Of a stretch of DNA of 64,000 nucleotides, positions 43,275 through 53,520 are shown in pieces. A program made the translations under genes and the position numbers. Source of the stretch: Asterella californica. Lineage: Eukaryota > Streptophyta > Marchantiopsida > Marchantiales > Aytoniaceae. The stretch covers positions 2,232,001 to 2,296,000 of the forward strand of contig JAYKYS010000009.1 in the NCBI GenBank assembly GCA_036924285.1, written 5' to 3'. The notes under the pieces were generated by a model. The model did no database searches. It saw only the letters and a list, made by a program, of their open reading frames with translations, and had not been told where the DNA came from. The first letter of the stretch is position 1; the number at the start of each line of letters is the position of its first letter.

Positions 43275-43364
43275 TTTAATACCTAACCCGGAAGGGTTAT
43301 GTATTAAATTAAATGGACATGCATTTCTCCCTCTTCCGAACTCGGAAGAGGGTGACTATGCATG
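43275..43364. repeat. Two adjacent hairpins
   Basis: First: TTTAATACCTAACCC pairs with GGGTTATGTATTAAA (43,275-43,308, one mismatch, loop GGAA). Second: CATGCAT...CCCTCTTCCG pairs with CGGAAGAGGG...ATGCATG (43,318-43,364). They lie in AT-rich spacer after the retroelement. Paired hairpins like these are common at the ends of foldback or rolling-circle elements, but I cannot assign one. Confidence 0.7.
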
Positions 43365-44510
43365 CTTAAGAAAACCCATAAGTTTATATATCATCTTAAC
43401 ACACACTTGTGTTCATACGTTGTTGTTCTCGAACAATTTTTCCCTCTTAAAGCAAAGGAGGAACAAATTCAGCTAAAAGAAAGAGGAGCGGTCAAAACTA
43501 AAATTGGCGTTAGAAGCAGTTTCTCTAACGATCTACGAAGTTACATGAATTAAATAATAGAAAAGCGCGCTATTACTAAATGATAATGAATATATTATGC
43601 TTGGTTACTATTTTTGAATCACAATTAATACTCCGTGCAGCAACTACAAGGAGTTAAATATCACTACAGTACTATTGGAGTGAGATACTTTGGGAACTAT
43701 GAGAGAGTATGATTTGGATTTGGAGTGAAATTTGTCTTATTGGAAAGTTGTGCTTCAGGATTTTCCAATGATACCAAAAACATCTCATTTGGAGTTGGGA
43801 TGAGGAAGTTATGAGGGTTCAATGTACTTTTGGATTCTAGGCTTTTTGGTTACACCAGGCGTGTGGTATGTCAGTTGGGGATGAAAACCTCTCATTGGAA
43901 ATCTTACTTCACTAGCTTTCCAATGCCACAAAAAATACAGCATTTGGACTATCGTGGAGGAAATTGTGGGAGTTTTAATATGGGGGACATTCTTTGATGG
44001 AGGACATGTCAAATAAGGGTGTTTGAGCTATTTGTCGTACAACTAACTTCAACAGCTTTTCGGTGTCATAAGTTTTGATAGAATTGGAGCTAAGACGAAA
44101 GAACTATAGGGTTTAAAAGTCGACGATTACTTTTAAGAGTTTTCTTACACGTGTGTTTGAGAGTTAAATTTGAACAAGACATAGCTTTGTCTAGGAAATT
44201 GGGCATCGTAGGAAAGTATTTTCTGAGGGCTTTCTAATGATATTGATATATTTTCGGTCTGAAGGATGGGGTTAAAATTTACAGATATTGCAAGTTTGTT
44301 TGTACATACATGAGAAATATAATTTGGAAATAAAAAGGATTTTGGCTTTGAAGAAGATGTTCTACTAGGATTATCCCTTTGCTCGTGTATTTCTGATGAC
44401 TCACTACTTCTACTTACGTGGAGATCTCTACGGCCAAAAACCTTGTGTTTTCACATAAATAGTGATACAATAGCAGAAAGCTGATGGATAAAGAAATAGA
44501 CCTTCATTCG
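43365..44510. other. Spacer without a supported gene
   Basis: Only short frames. It contains imperfect repeats of a TTGGAAA/CATTTGGAGTTGGG-type phrase (about 43,690-44,060), perhaps a decayed tandem duplication. Confidence 0.35.
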
Positions 44511-44511
44511 T

Positions 44512-44760
44512 ATGATGATGCTCGTTGTGTGCGAACGCTTCGAATGCCGAAGTGAATGCTTTTACATATTGTTGAAATTGTTGCACCACATGTTAGATGT
44601 TATGATACTAGGCTACACATTGTTCTTCCAATTGAGGTTAAGGTTGCTGCAGTATTGTATAAGTTGGCTACGAGACACAACTACTTTGGTGCTTTTGAGA
44701 AATTTAGGATCCGTACGCAAGTTGCTGCTTACGCTTTGTGTGTCTTTTAGATCCAAGGAT
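44512..44760 (+). pseudogene. PIF/Harbinger transposase N-terminal fragment
   Basis: Reads RTLRMPK, a TGA, then LLHIVEIVAPHV and IEVKVAAVLYKLATRHNYF, the N-terminal helical/HTH region that precedes the DDE nuclease in HARBI1-like transposases (IPVEKRVAVALYRLA-type consensus). No DDE region follows in any frame. With the Harbinger-like MITE at 36,431-37,457 it shows that this superfamily was once present. Confidence 0.55.
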
Positions 44761-44775
44761 GATTTTTGTGCTTAA

Positions 44776-45472
44776 GGATAGGTCTTGGTCCAACACTCCT
44801 CAATCGGGTCTACTTTAGGCAGTTTGGCGAGACATCGGGTTAGCATGGTATCGCATTGTGGACCGCCCTGGGGTTGAAAGAGATGATTGAGAGGAAAATT
44901 TCTTCAACTTGCTGATGATGCATATATGAGTGCATTATTGTGCAGGACTCATCAAATAGACCAACTTTAGTTGTTGGATCTTCGCCAACAGACGTAAATT
45001 AAGAAGGTTATAGCATGTTAAAGATTTACGGTTTTGACGAACTATAATGCTAACATGGCAGTTCGAGGACTGACGTGGACAGTGTTGACATGTTACTTCC
45101 ATAACGTGTCTATGATGAGTGGGAAAGTTTTCTGATGTGGTAGTGATAACTTGGCATTTTTGCTGATCTGTCAACGTGACTTGACAATGCTGACTATGAC
45201 ATGACGACTGATTTGACTATGACAGTGATGTGACAAAATAGTGACTAGGCAAGGAGGCTGACATGGTCATCTGCATGAGTGCAACTTGGACAAATGTATG
45301 GATACCACTTGGAAGGATACATGTGTGCAGTGTGACATGGCCGCATGAAGAACATTTGGTTAGGCATAAGATCTACAAGTGTACATGACGGGGTGCTCAC
45401 AAGCAGTATAAAAACATAGCCTCCACGAGCACAAGAGAGGTTCATTTGGTTTCGGACGTTGTTAAGCAACTG
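44776..45472. other. Spacer before retroelement copy 2
   Basis: No supported gene. Enriched in TGACATG/TGACTATGAC-type words around 45,060-45,240, resembling a degraded short tandem repeat. Confidence 0.35.
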
Positions 45473-45526
45473 GCATAATTGTGACAGATGCATACTCTCC
45501 AGAGTATGCATCTGTCACAATTATGC
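45473..45526. repeat. Perfect 54-bp palindrome at the retroelement border
   Basis: Arms of 26 bp (GCATAATTGTGACAGATGCA... and its exact complement) are separated by only CC. The right arm continues seamlessly as the coding text of the reverse transcriptase region; the left arm is an inverted copy of that same text, so the palindrome marks the 5' breakpoint of retroelement copy 2. Confidence 0.9.
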
Positions 45527-46630
45527 TAGCAAAAAAGAATATGTATGGCAACTACACGGACAAGTGGATGTGTGGAGACTATCGTCTTATCAATCGGCAG
45601 ACGAAGTCCGATAAGTATACCATGTCGACACCTGAGGAGATCTTTGAGACAGAGGCATGTGAAAGTCTTCAGTACTTTGGATCTTCGAGCAGGGTATCAT
45701 CAGTTGCCGGTGAGAGAAGAAGATAAGTCCAAGAGAACATTTTGGAGAATTGACTCTCACGGGAAGGATTGTTTGTATCAGTGGCGGTTCTTATCATTTG
45801 GGTTGAAGAACGCCCCTGCTGAGTTCCAAAGGGCGATGGACAGAATCTTAGCAGGATTGGATTTTGTCAGATGTTATATTGACAACATCTTAGTCTATAG
45901 TGCTACAGTGGAGGAGCACGAGAGACATTTAAGGGATGTGTTCGAGCGATTAAGAGCTCATGGGTTGAAGTTACTTTCGTCTGTTGAACATCCAACCCAC
46001 CTGGGTAGATGATGTGGCCCAGATACTCTACCAACCCTTGAAAGAACTTGCACGTATTCCATGCCCCACAGATGTGGATCGAGTTCGGACATTTGTTGGT
46101 TTGACGAACTTCTATCGTCGATACATGAAAGGATTTAGGGTAATTGTAAAGCCATTGATCAAGCTGATGAAGATGGACCAGGAGTGGCAGTGGGGAGATG
46201 AGCAGGAGCGAGCTTTTGTAGAGCTCAAGGATAGGTTGACATCTGCTCTCATCTTGAGGAGACTTGTTAGGGGGCGTCCTTTCCAACTGCACACTGATTG
46301 GAGTATGGTGAGACTTGGAGCAGTGTTGACTCAACATGATGATGAGAAAAGGAGTTTGTGAAGACGTATGTCAATCACTCCAACAATTCGGCGGAAGTGA
46401 GATATAGTTCGTATGAGAGAGAGTGTTTAGCGGCAGTGTGGGCTGTTGCACACTTTCGTTGTTATATGTTTGAGAACCCTTTTACTCTTCGTCACTGATC
46501 ACCAGCCGCTCAAGTGGTTGATGTAGTCCGACAAGCTTACAGGAAAGCTTGCACGATGAGTTCTGATCTTACAGGAGTATGACTTCCAGGTAGTGCATAG
46601 ACCTGGAGTTGCAAATCTATATGTCAATGG
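45501..46630 (+). pseudogene. Reverse transcriptase and RNase H, inactivated
   Basis: MCGDYRLINRQTKSDKY, then FSTLDLRAGYHQLPV, FGLKNAPAEFQRAMD and CYIDNILVYS give the RT palm. The catalytic YIDD box reads YIDN (45,875-45,886), a change expected to kill activity. The thumb/connection segment has LTNFYRRYMKGF; RNase H text follows with YSSYERECLAAVWAVAHFR. Frames change near 45,700, 46,010 and 46,360. Confidence 0.85.
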
Positions 46631-47040
46631 TTGAGTTTTGTAACTCATGCACGAGTCAGCAGGATCAGGCTGGAGCTCGATGACATGACGAGGTTGATGA
46701 GGAGATAGTGCCAGGGTGGCATGCATCTGCCTTTCTTTCTGTGTTGGTCATGAACTCTAGTATGGAGGATCAAGTCGTATCTTTCTCTGGTTAGAGAGTA
46801 GATGACGAGTCTCCAGATCTTGAGGATGGAGATGGGTGTTCCAGACCAGCAAGATATCCATGATGATGTAACTGTAATGGAGTATCTACGTACTGACGTG
46901 ATGGTAGACACAGTAAGTACCAAAGAACGATACCGTGTCCTTCAACGAGCGAAGAGATTTCAACGAGAAAGACGACATGTACTTTGAGTATGGCATGATG
47001 AGAGAATACAGATAGTACCACATCCATCTCAAAGAGCACA

Positions 47041-47320
47041 GTTAGTACGACATGTCCATGAGGAGTTGAGACATTTTGAAGTGAAGCGTACGCATAGCTT
47101 GCTCCAAGGACAATATTGGTGGCGTGGTATGCACGTTGATGTGCAGCAGTTTATTGCACGATGTGTGATTTGTGATCGAGTACGAGTATCATTTAATGAT
47201 CATACTCCACAGTTACACCCCTTATCGATTATAGGGTTGGGTTACCGTTGGAGTTTGGATTTTGCGGGACCCTTATCGTTGTCCATACGTCACCATATGT
47301 GTTGATGATGATGGAGCACT
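47041..47320 (+). pseudogene. Integrase zinc-binding domain, truncated
   Basis: RHFEVKRTHSLLQGQYWWRG and CVICDRVR form an HHCC zinc domain; YRWSLDFAGPL is the start of the catalytic core with its first Asp. The rest of the DDE core is absent: the text jumps at about 47,320 to the sequence that precedes the PHD finger. Confidence 0.8.
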
Positions 47321-47335
47321 TCTGGAATACTCATG

Positions 47336-47769
47336 TTAGAGGGCCGTGATGGTGTTGTTTGAAAGGATCATGTGCGTAATTGCACGCCATGTCATCTTCC
47401 CAACATTGATGATATCGTTGACCCAAGCTTAGCAGTTGTACGTGCGGGTTTGAGGTATATGTTGTGTGGGTCTATTGGTGGAGCAGCCCGTATGTTGGTG
47501 TATGATGGTTGTTCTAGAGGTTGGCACATGTCATGTTTGACTCCACCTCTCAGTGTTGTTCCTACTGGACGGTGGGTTTGTCCTTGATGTATATAGCAAA
47601 AATAACCGATTAGATCTTTGCGTGATATGGATTACAGACATGCGACTAACGATGGGACGATGTTGCACCCGGCCTCCTGATCCTTGCACCCATAAAGGTG
47701 TATATCACGTAGTTGGGATATGGAGCTATCTGGAGTTAGAGAGACCTAACCGTCAGTTAGGAGGACGAT
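47336..47769 (+). pseudogene. PHD finger and conserved tail of the retroelement
   Basis: After LEGRDGVV and NCTPCHLPNID comes a full-length Cys4-His-Cys3 arrangement: (Y)MLC, (Y)DGC, then GWHMSC and WVCP-stop-C, with the spacing of a PHD zinc finger. Two zinc Cys codons read Tyr (TGT to TAT) and a TGA interrupts the last Cys pair. Copy 1 retains the first pair intact as CMLC. PHD fingers usually read methylated or unmodified histone H3 tails, so this may have steered integration; that role is inference. Confidence 0.72.
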
Positions 47770-47875
47770 TGTGATACACTTGTGTATGTTTATGAGATCG
47801 TTCATGTGTTATGTGTATATGTGGTGTATCTCTGACAGCGATGTATGTTGTGTAGCGACGTGTATGTGCACGACA
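47770..47875 (+). repeat. 106-bp LTR, copy 2
   Basis: Begins TGTGATACACTTGTG and ends GCACGACA, the same length as the other two copies, with scattered transitions. It closes retroelement copy 2. Confidence 0.7.
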
Positions 47876-48170
47876 GCTGTCACGTCAGTTTGGCACCTCA
47901 GCTAGGTTGACCGAGTGCGGAGTGATAAATCCCGATAGGGCCGTTAGTGCCGTTAGGACGAGTTCTTGGGATGACTCACTAGGAATATACTTCGCAGATA
48001 GGGCTTGGAGGTCTTAGTTCTTCAAGTTGAGCCTTCAAGCTCCTAACTATGGTGGATAGTCTTGGTGAGTGCAATCTGGAGTCTTTGCGAACACAAAGTA
48101 GATTTGGCTTGACTTTAGTGATTATTTAGTGCTCGTTGGTATAGTGGAGTGAGTACATATCGTTTATCAT
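47876..48170 (+). other. Segment between two LTR copies
   Basis: 295 bp flanked by LTR copies 2 and 3. It could be the 5' leader left by a tandem or nested copy of the family. It contains TGGCACCTCAGCTAGG 17 bp after LTR copy 2, a possible but unproven primer-binding site, and near its right end a stretch like the 5' half of a tRNA-Pro. No ORF. Confidence 0.4.
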
Positions 48171-48276
48171 TGTGGTACACTTGTGTATGTGTATGAGATC
48201 GTCCATGTGTTATGTGTACGCGTGGTGTATCTCTGACAGCGATGTATGTTGTGTAGCGATGTGTATGCGCACGACA
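48171..48276 (+). repeat. 106-bp LTR, copy 3 (solo-like)
   Basis: Begins TGTGGTACACTTGTGTATG and ends CGCACGACA; closer in sequence to copy 1 than to copy 2. No element body of the family follows it, so it may be a solo LTR or the remaining end of a third copy. Confidence 0.7.
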
Positions 48277-48486
48277 TGTGTATCTGTTCACAAGCTAGTC
48301 ACATGAAGATAATCTAGGTGTGTAGACTATATGAGAGATACAAAATTCAGTTATTACATGTCTTGGAGTTAACACACTGACTAGTGCTTTTGTTAAGACT
48401 CATGACGTCAGGATCCATAAACTCCTCTCAACAGCAGAAGAGAGATTATTCACAGAGATTTAGAGAAATAAATGACTATTGTAGAG

Positions 48487-48676
48487 GAAAAATCAACATA
48501 ATCATTACTTAGAATCTTTAGAAAGATATTACAAAATTAAAATCTACTTAGAGTATTCCAATATGAGATCTGGTTCGTTACGAAAAATCAATATAATCAT
48601 TACTTAGAAGATTTAAAAAGATATTGCAAGAATCAAAATCTACTTAGAGTACTCCAATATGAGATCTGATTAGTTA
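48487..48676 (+). repeat. Tandem duplication, 95-bp period
   Basis: GAAAAATCAACATAATCATT and its near-identical partner at 48,582 begin two units that each end with CCAATATGAGATCTG. Just downstream (about 48,745-48,850) a second short array with a roughly 46-bp period repeats GCAAGCTGAAATACGT and CACAATGAATAATATATAT. No gene. Confidence 0.85.
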
Positions 48677-48850
48677 GGAAGGTAAAATATTATATCTGAA
48701 AAAACGAAAACACTGTAATACATGAACCGAATCGAGCTCAGGTGAAATATGTCTCGCAACGTATCCCAATGAATATGCAAGCTGAAATACGTATCACAAT
48801 GAATAATATATATGCAAGCTGAAGTACGTTTCGCAATGAATAATATATAT

Positions 48851-50040
48851 TCAATACGAGACGCTTCTTCTGATATAACAAATGTAGAAAATAAATCTCT
48901 CACTTTCAGTTTCTAATCAGGCGTAACAAACATCGTGACTCGTTGGACTGTGTTTTAGGGTTTTCTTCCAAAAGTAGAGTGTCCCTAACAGTGTCGGTAT
49001 TTGGACCGACACTAGGGGTTTAAATCTACAATAATTAATTACTTGTATAAGTGAATTATCACCTTACCAAAAAAACTACAATCGAGCTTTAGAGAGGTGC
49101 TTGCATTATCTGGTTAGCATCAAGCAAGACGGTAACTGCACATGATTCTTTATGAACGGAAAATAATTATTGGGAAAAACAGCGTGAAAAACATACAAGG
49201 AACGAATATAATTGAGGTGAATAATATGCATGCTTCTTGAGATTCTGACCGAAGTGAAGAAAGAGGATAAACACAATGGAGAAAATCCAAGAAGTGGATT
49301 GGATGTGAGTGAATATGCATCGGTGTCAAACTGCGATTGCATCCAAAATGAAACTTATTAAATTTTTTAAAGAAAGACAGGAATTTTCATGAGACTTTTA
49401 TTTTGATTTCTTATCACATGTACAAGGACACTAGAAGTATAGACAATATTTTGAGTTTATTTCTAGAGAATATGGGGAACTACATTGTTCATTGAAATAA
49501 TCATAGGTTCAGAATTTATGTGGAATACAAAGTAGTGTTGATGGACGGACTCCATACAAATTCATGTTTGGACTTCATTATTCAACAGCTTTTATTAATG
49601 TGGATGTGTATATAAAACTGTCACAATAGATTTGTTTCTATAAAATGTATGAATGTATTAGATCAAAAGTGTATATGTATATTCATATGTCAACGTACGC
49701 AAGGCCCCCCAAGATAAAAACGTAATTATCGACCTCAGATCAAAGTATATAAATATATATTAAATAAATATAATAAATCCTGTGTATATTGTATTGAGGT
49801 GATATCAATATGATATGCACCGGTGTTCAAGTTTGTGAATAATATTCCTATATCCTAAGAAGATATATAGGATCATATTTCGGAGAAAATTTAATGGTTT
49901 CTACTAACTTCCCAATATATGAAGTAAACATGCACGAAAGCAGACCAAATTAGCGTGGGCCGACGGAGCGCCGACGGTGAGCCTGAATGGTCTTTGGAGC
50001 GTTACATTTTGAAGTGAAGAGTGTGCAAATACGGAGTACT
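48851..50040. other. AT-rich spacer upstream of the plastid-protein gene
   Basis: Only short frames. The last 150 bp before the gene become G+C-richer and probably hold its promoter; no unambiguous TATA box was identified. Confidence 0.35.
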
Positions 50041-50092
50041 TAGTGTTTAGACTTTTGACAGCGAGGGGAGTCGGGGAAGAGCAACGCGAGCG

Positions 50093-50545
50093 ATGGCGGA
50101 GCTTCTTGCTCTGCGCTCTTGTACATGTCCGCTGCTGTCATCGTATACGAGAAGTTCGGATTCGATTGGTGGCGGGCAGAGTGGCACCACGGGATTGGGC
50201 ATGTCGAAGTCACCGCAATCACTGCTGGTGTCGTTGCGGCAGGAGAAGCACAGGAGGTTAAGATTTGCAGGAAAGGGCTGTAGGGGCGTAAGAGCAGGGC
50301 TAGGAGACGTAAACGGAAAGAATGAACCTTCATCGATGTCTCCAACATCAGGAGACTGGCAGTACCTTGGGAAATTCTTTGCTGCGTGTACTGCTGGAGC
50401 CGGGCTGATCAAGTATGGTAGTATCCTAGTACCTAGCATCACCCAGCCCAATCTCGTGCAAGCGCTTATCATGATCGCAACACCCGTGGTGGTGAGTCTG
50501 GCAGTGTTGTTGGCTGCTTCTTCAGATCAGAAGTCAGATAAGTAG
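50093..50545 (+). CDS. Small probable plastid membrane protein
   Basis: An uninterrupted 150-codon ORF, ATG at 50,093 and TAG at 50,543. The first ~70 residues are rich in Ser, Arg and Thr and poor in acidic residues, as in a chloroplast transit peptide. After residue 85 the text is highly protein-like: GDWQYLGKFFAACTAGAGLI followed by KYGSILVPSITQP, then a hydrophobic segment QALIMIATPVVVSLAVLLAA and a short charged tail. It thus predicts a one- or two-span membrane protein with a mature part of roughly 65-80 residues. I recall similar uncharacterised chloroplast proteins in plants but cannot name the family. No intron is needed. It stands alone between transposon remnants and appears intact. 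Confidence 0.7.
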   Translation: MAELLALRSCTCPLLSSYTRSSDSIGGGQSGTTGLGMSKSPQSLLVSLRQEKHRRLRFAGKGCRGVRAGLGDVNGKNEPSSMSPTSGDWQYLGKFFAACTAGAGLIKYGSILVPSITQPNLVQALIMIATPVVVSLAVLLAASSDQKSDK

Positions 50546-52160
50546 AGACATAGAGGTAGATGGAGATCCAGAATGCCTCTTCTTTTCATAGAGTTGTAAT
50601 TTATCGTCTGCAGAAGTAACGACTGTTCATACACACAAAGAGAATTCTCCGCCAGTCTGTTCAAGAGGTTACGTCTTAGTATTTTCCTTGCGTACATTGT
50701 GCTCAGAACGAGCAGCAGGGAAGGATATCATTGCGTGAGCTGCTTCGTTATTGTACAGTAATATTTCCGAACGGAATCGATTTTTATTGTTTTCGCTATG
50801 GGATGAACAATGGCAAATCGCTCCATCCGGACTTACGCTGGTCTTCCGAGTTTTAGGGAATGTGAGTAGCGAAAAGTAATCACTGTCATACGGTGAGAAC
50901 AGTCTTCCGAATAATTCTTGTGCTCCCTGAGAGACTCGAGACCATAAGAATAGCTCCTACGCACGAGTAATTACTCATCAGCACGTCTTCAGATTTTGAC
51001 CAGACCAGGAGCAGTCGGTTCTTTTCTATAGGAGTATCCTACGGTGCGCTTGTATCAGCTCTGTGAGTTTACAAACTCAGGTAAGAAAATGGAAGAATCT
51101 TTCTAATTCTTCCCTTAGATTTCGGTTTAATTTCTATTGTTTCTACGGTCTGATTCCTCACTTTGTTCATATCACGAATAGTGTATGGAGGGATGTACGT
51201 TTAGATTTTCAATGAATTGCGAGGAAGGAGGAAATTCCAGGAATTGCGTATGCATAGTCAACCTGCTATCTCAGTATCACCCGTCAGAAGCTTGGACTCC
51301 TTTCCTCTCGAGCTTCCGAACGATGCTCGTTACAGTTTGTTGTGAGTCTTTCTTTTCGGTCGAGTCGAAAATCGACTGAGTGAGTGTGACTGTTAGGGTT
51401 TGTCAAAGTTATATAGGTCTTCTTGTAAAAGGAATGGGTACTTACAACGGATTGACCGGACGGCTTCTCATGAGATATATTAGAGGGTGTCAAAGTTAAG
51501 AGGAATTATTCGGTCACGGGAGAGTGAATCTTTCTCGTAACTCATCGCCTGAAGGGTGACGGTATTACATCTTACATCCGTGAATATTTGAGGCGGTCTC
51601 AAATATGCGCGTGTAAAGTATTGAGTACTTCTTATTTAAATACCGACGAACTTGGTATGATGGTGAACATGTGAATATAGAGACCATTCATTTCTTGAAA
51701 AGTAACATTCAATTCAATTTGTGTAAAGTAGAAGAATGATAAAAAGAAACTTTGAAAACAAGTGCTAAATTTGTTTTTGAAAATGAGAGCGTGAAAATAT
51801 GACAAGTGAAAAGAATAAATCAGATGTAAATCGTCTCGTTAGATCGAAAGTGATGTACGAAGTATCGATAGAGTTTTTCTCGTCGAGAGTGAAATAAGAA
51901 GTAGCCATAGAGTTTTGATCGCTATGGCCTCCAAAACTCTCGAGCAGCGAAGAAAGTGCGAATTCGTCTGAATTCAAATGATTACGAGAAAATTGTAACT
52001 AACATCGAGGATGTTGAGAACTTTGTTGCGTTACACAGAGCAGGACGGAAGATCAAAGTTGGTGTGGGAAAGTGTCTTAGCAAAGTCATTGCGTTTGCTG
52101 ATTATGACAGCTCAACTGTCAAGAAAGAATAGATTTTTGGTAGTGATAAGTGTTGAACTG
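50546..52160. other. Spacer with dispersed repeat fragments
   Basis: The first part is presumably the 3' UTR of the plastid-protein gene. TGTCAAAGTT blocks at about 51,404 and 51,483 belong to the dispersed family seen at 7-8 kb and 19 kb. No gene is supported. Confidence 0.4.
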
Positions 52161-52755
52161 AAGAAATGATTTGACAGCTATGTAGATATGTACAAGAAAA
52201 TTCAAGATAGCACAGGCGGAGGACTTACTGAAGAAGAGATGTTGACAAAGATGACATTGGAGGAAAAATTGAACGAAAGATATCCTCACTTCTTTCAGAT
52301 GAATATCATTTTCGGAAGTCGTGCGAATATTGAATCTCCTGCTCTATATTCCCAATGAATATCATCATCAGACGAGGCCTTAAGTTATGACTCTCAAGCA
52401 GAGAGTTCACTTCCACGTTATGATCATGAAAATACGCGATTTGAAGAAGATGGAGACATGAATATTTCACAATGTGGATATCAAGATTTTGACGAAGAGA
52501 CGAGTGCTATTGTTGGAGATGGAATCATCAACGAAGACGAAGAAGGAGGAAAAAGAGAGACTAGCCGAAAAACCTCTACTATCTTAGATATTCCTGGTCT
52601 GTGCAAGAGTCATGTATGAATTAGAGATCGGTAAAAACATGAAAGTAGGTGTGTTGAATTTGTATGAAGAGAGCATCAAAGAGAAAGTCCAATATAGAAA
52701 ATTTTACGTTGAGTATCGTATGACAACATTGCAAGAGAAAAAGAACTAGAGAAAG
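52161..52755 (+). pseudogene. Decayed Myb/SANT-like transposon ORF
   Basis: One reading frame gives FDSYVDMYKKIQDSTGGG, LTEEEMLTKMTLEEKLN and ERYPHFFQMNIIFGSRANIE, then an acidic Ser-rich linker. It resembles the Myb/SANT-like second protein of PIF/Harbinger transposons, with the phrase KKIQDSTGGGLTEEE characteristic of that group. TGA codons at 52,167-52,169 and after ALYSQ interrupt it, and a later coiled-coil-like stretch (NLYEESIKEKVQYRKFYVEY) is in another frame. Family assignment is tentative. Confidence 0.5.
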
Positions 52756-53199
52756 TCACGAGAAAGAAGAAAGTAGAAAGAGACACACTTCATTGTTAGT
52801 TGAATTACACAAAGCAAGTAAATTGTTCAAAGAAATAAAAGTTATTATCCATAAGCACAGTAGTATGTAACAGATGTTTTTCTTTGAGTAAAAGTTTGTT
52901 CAAGTTGTTCCTATGCATACTCTCTTCCGCCTTGAGTACTTCTGTTTCTACTACTTTTTTAGGTAGATTCTCGGAGTACATAAGAGTGAGTCGATTAGTC
53001 GTGGAAGAGATTCTTTGAGTGACCAAAGAACATTTTTTGTGGAAGAGGGTTTAAGATTTCTCCATCATTTAGTCACGAAAAGTGTTTAAGGTTTCTCCAT
53101 GGTTTAGGTAAGGATTTAAGATATTTGTAAGAGTTTAGACAATTCTAGAATTGTGCAGTCACCGAGTGTGATTGGAACCACGAACGCATTGGAGAAGAT

Positions 53200-53480
53200 C
53201 GCGCATAAAGACAATATACATCTGGTCGTATTGAGCTCGATGTGCACTGCTCCGCACTCATAGCAAAATGCACTGGGCGCTTAGGACGATTTACACCCTG
53301 TCGTGGACACTAAGGCGCTCAAGACGATACGCACGTCGTCGCAATAAGAGTGATGCGCACAACGGCACTTCAAGACGATATGCATCGTAGAGAAGGTGAT
53401 GCGCACTGAGTGCACTAAGGTATTGAGGGTGATGCGACTGAGCGCTGTAGTGTCGTGGATCGGCTCCTATATGAAAATCT
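53200..53480. repeat. Degenerate minisatellite of GCACTGAGCGC / GACGAT phrases
   Basis: Short phrases such as GATGCGCACTGAG, AGGACGATT and CAAGACGATA recur irregularly. A related field appears at 61,540-61,720 on the far side of repeat copy B, so these are probably parts of the same large repeat unit. Confidence 0.6.
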
Positions 53481-53520
53481 ATTTTTGACTATTATCGTTG
53501 AAAGACACTCATGGGAAAAG

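Larger units (their letters stand above)
45501..47875 (+). mobile_element. Ty3-type retroelement with PHD finger, deleted copy 2
   Basis: Second member of the family seen at 38,670-42,923, starting abruptly inside reverse transcriptase. Order: reverse transcriptase, RNase H, integrase HHCC domain and start of the core, then (after a deletion near 47,320) PHD finger, tail and 106-bp LTR. The shared tail and LTR with copy 1 prove family membership, while the preserved pol segments are complementary to those of copy 1. Frameshifts and stops show it is inactive. Confidence 0.85.

Noticed and set aside
43275..43364. Hairpins considered as a miRNA precursor
   Set aside because: Stems of 10-15 bp with tiny loops are too short for a plant miRNA duplex of about 21 nt with flanking stem.
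44935..45511. Minus-strand ORFs of 79 and 88 codons
   Set aside because: Lie in degenerate repeat-rich spacer and partly across the palindrome; no motif or splice support.
42818..48276. Three evenly sized repeats considered as a CRISPR-like array
   Set aside because: 106-bp units kilobases apart in a eukaryotic, retroelement context; they are LTR-like.
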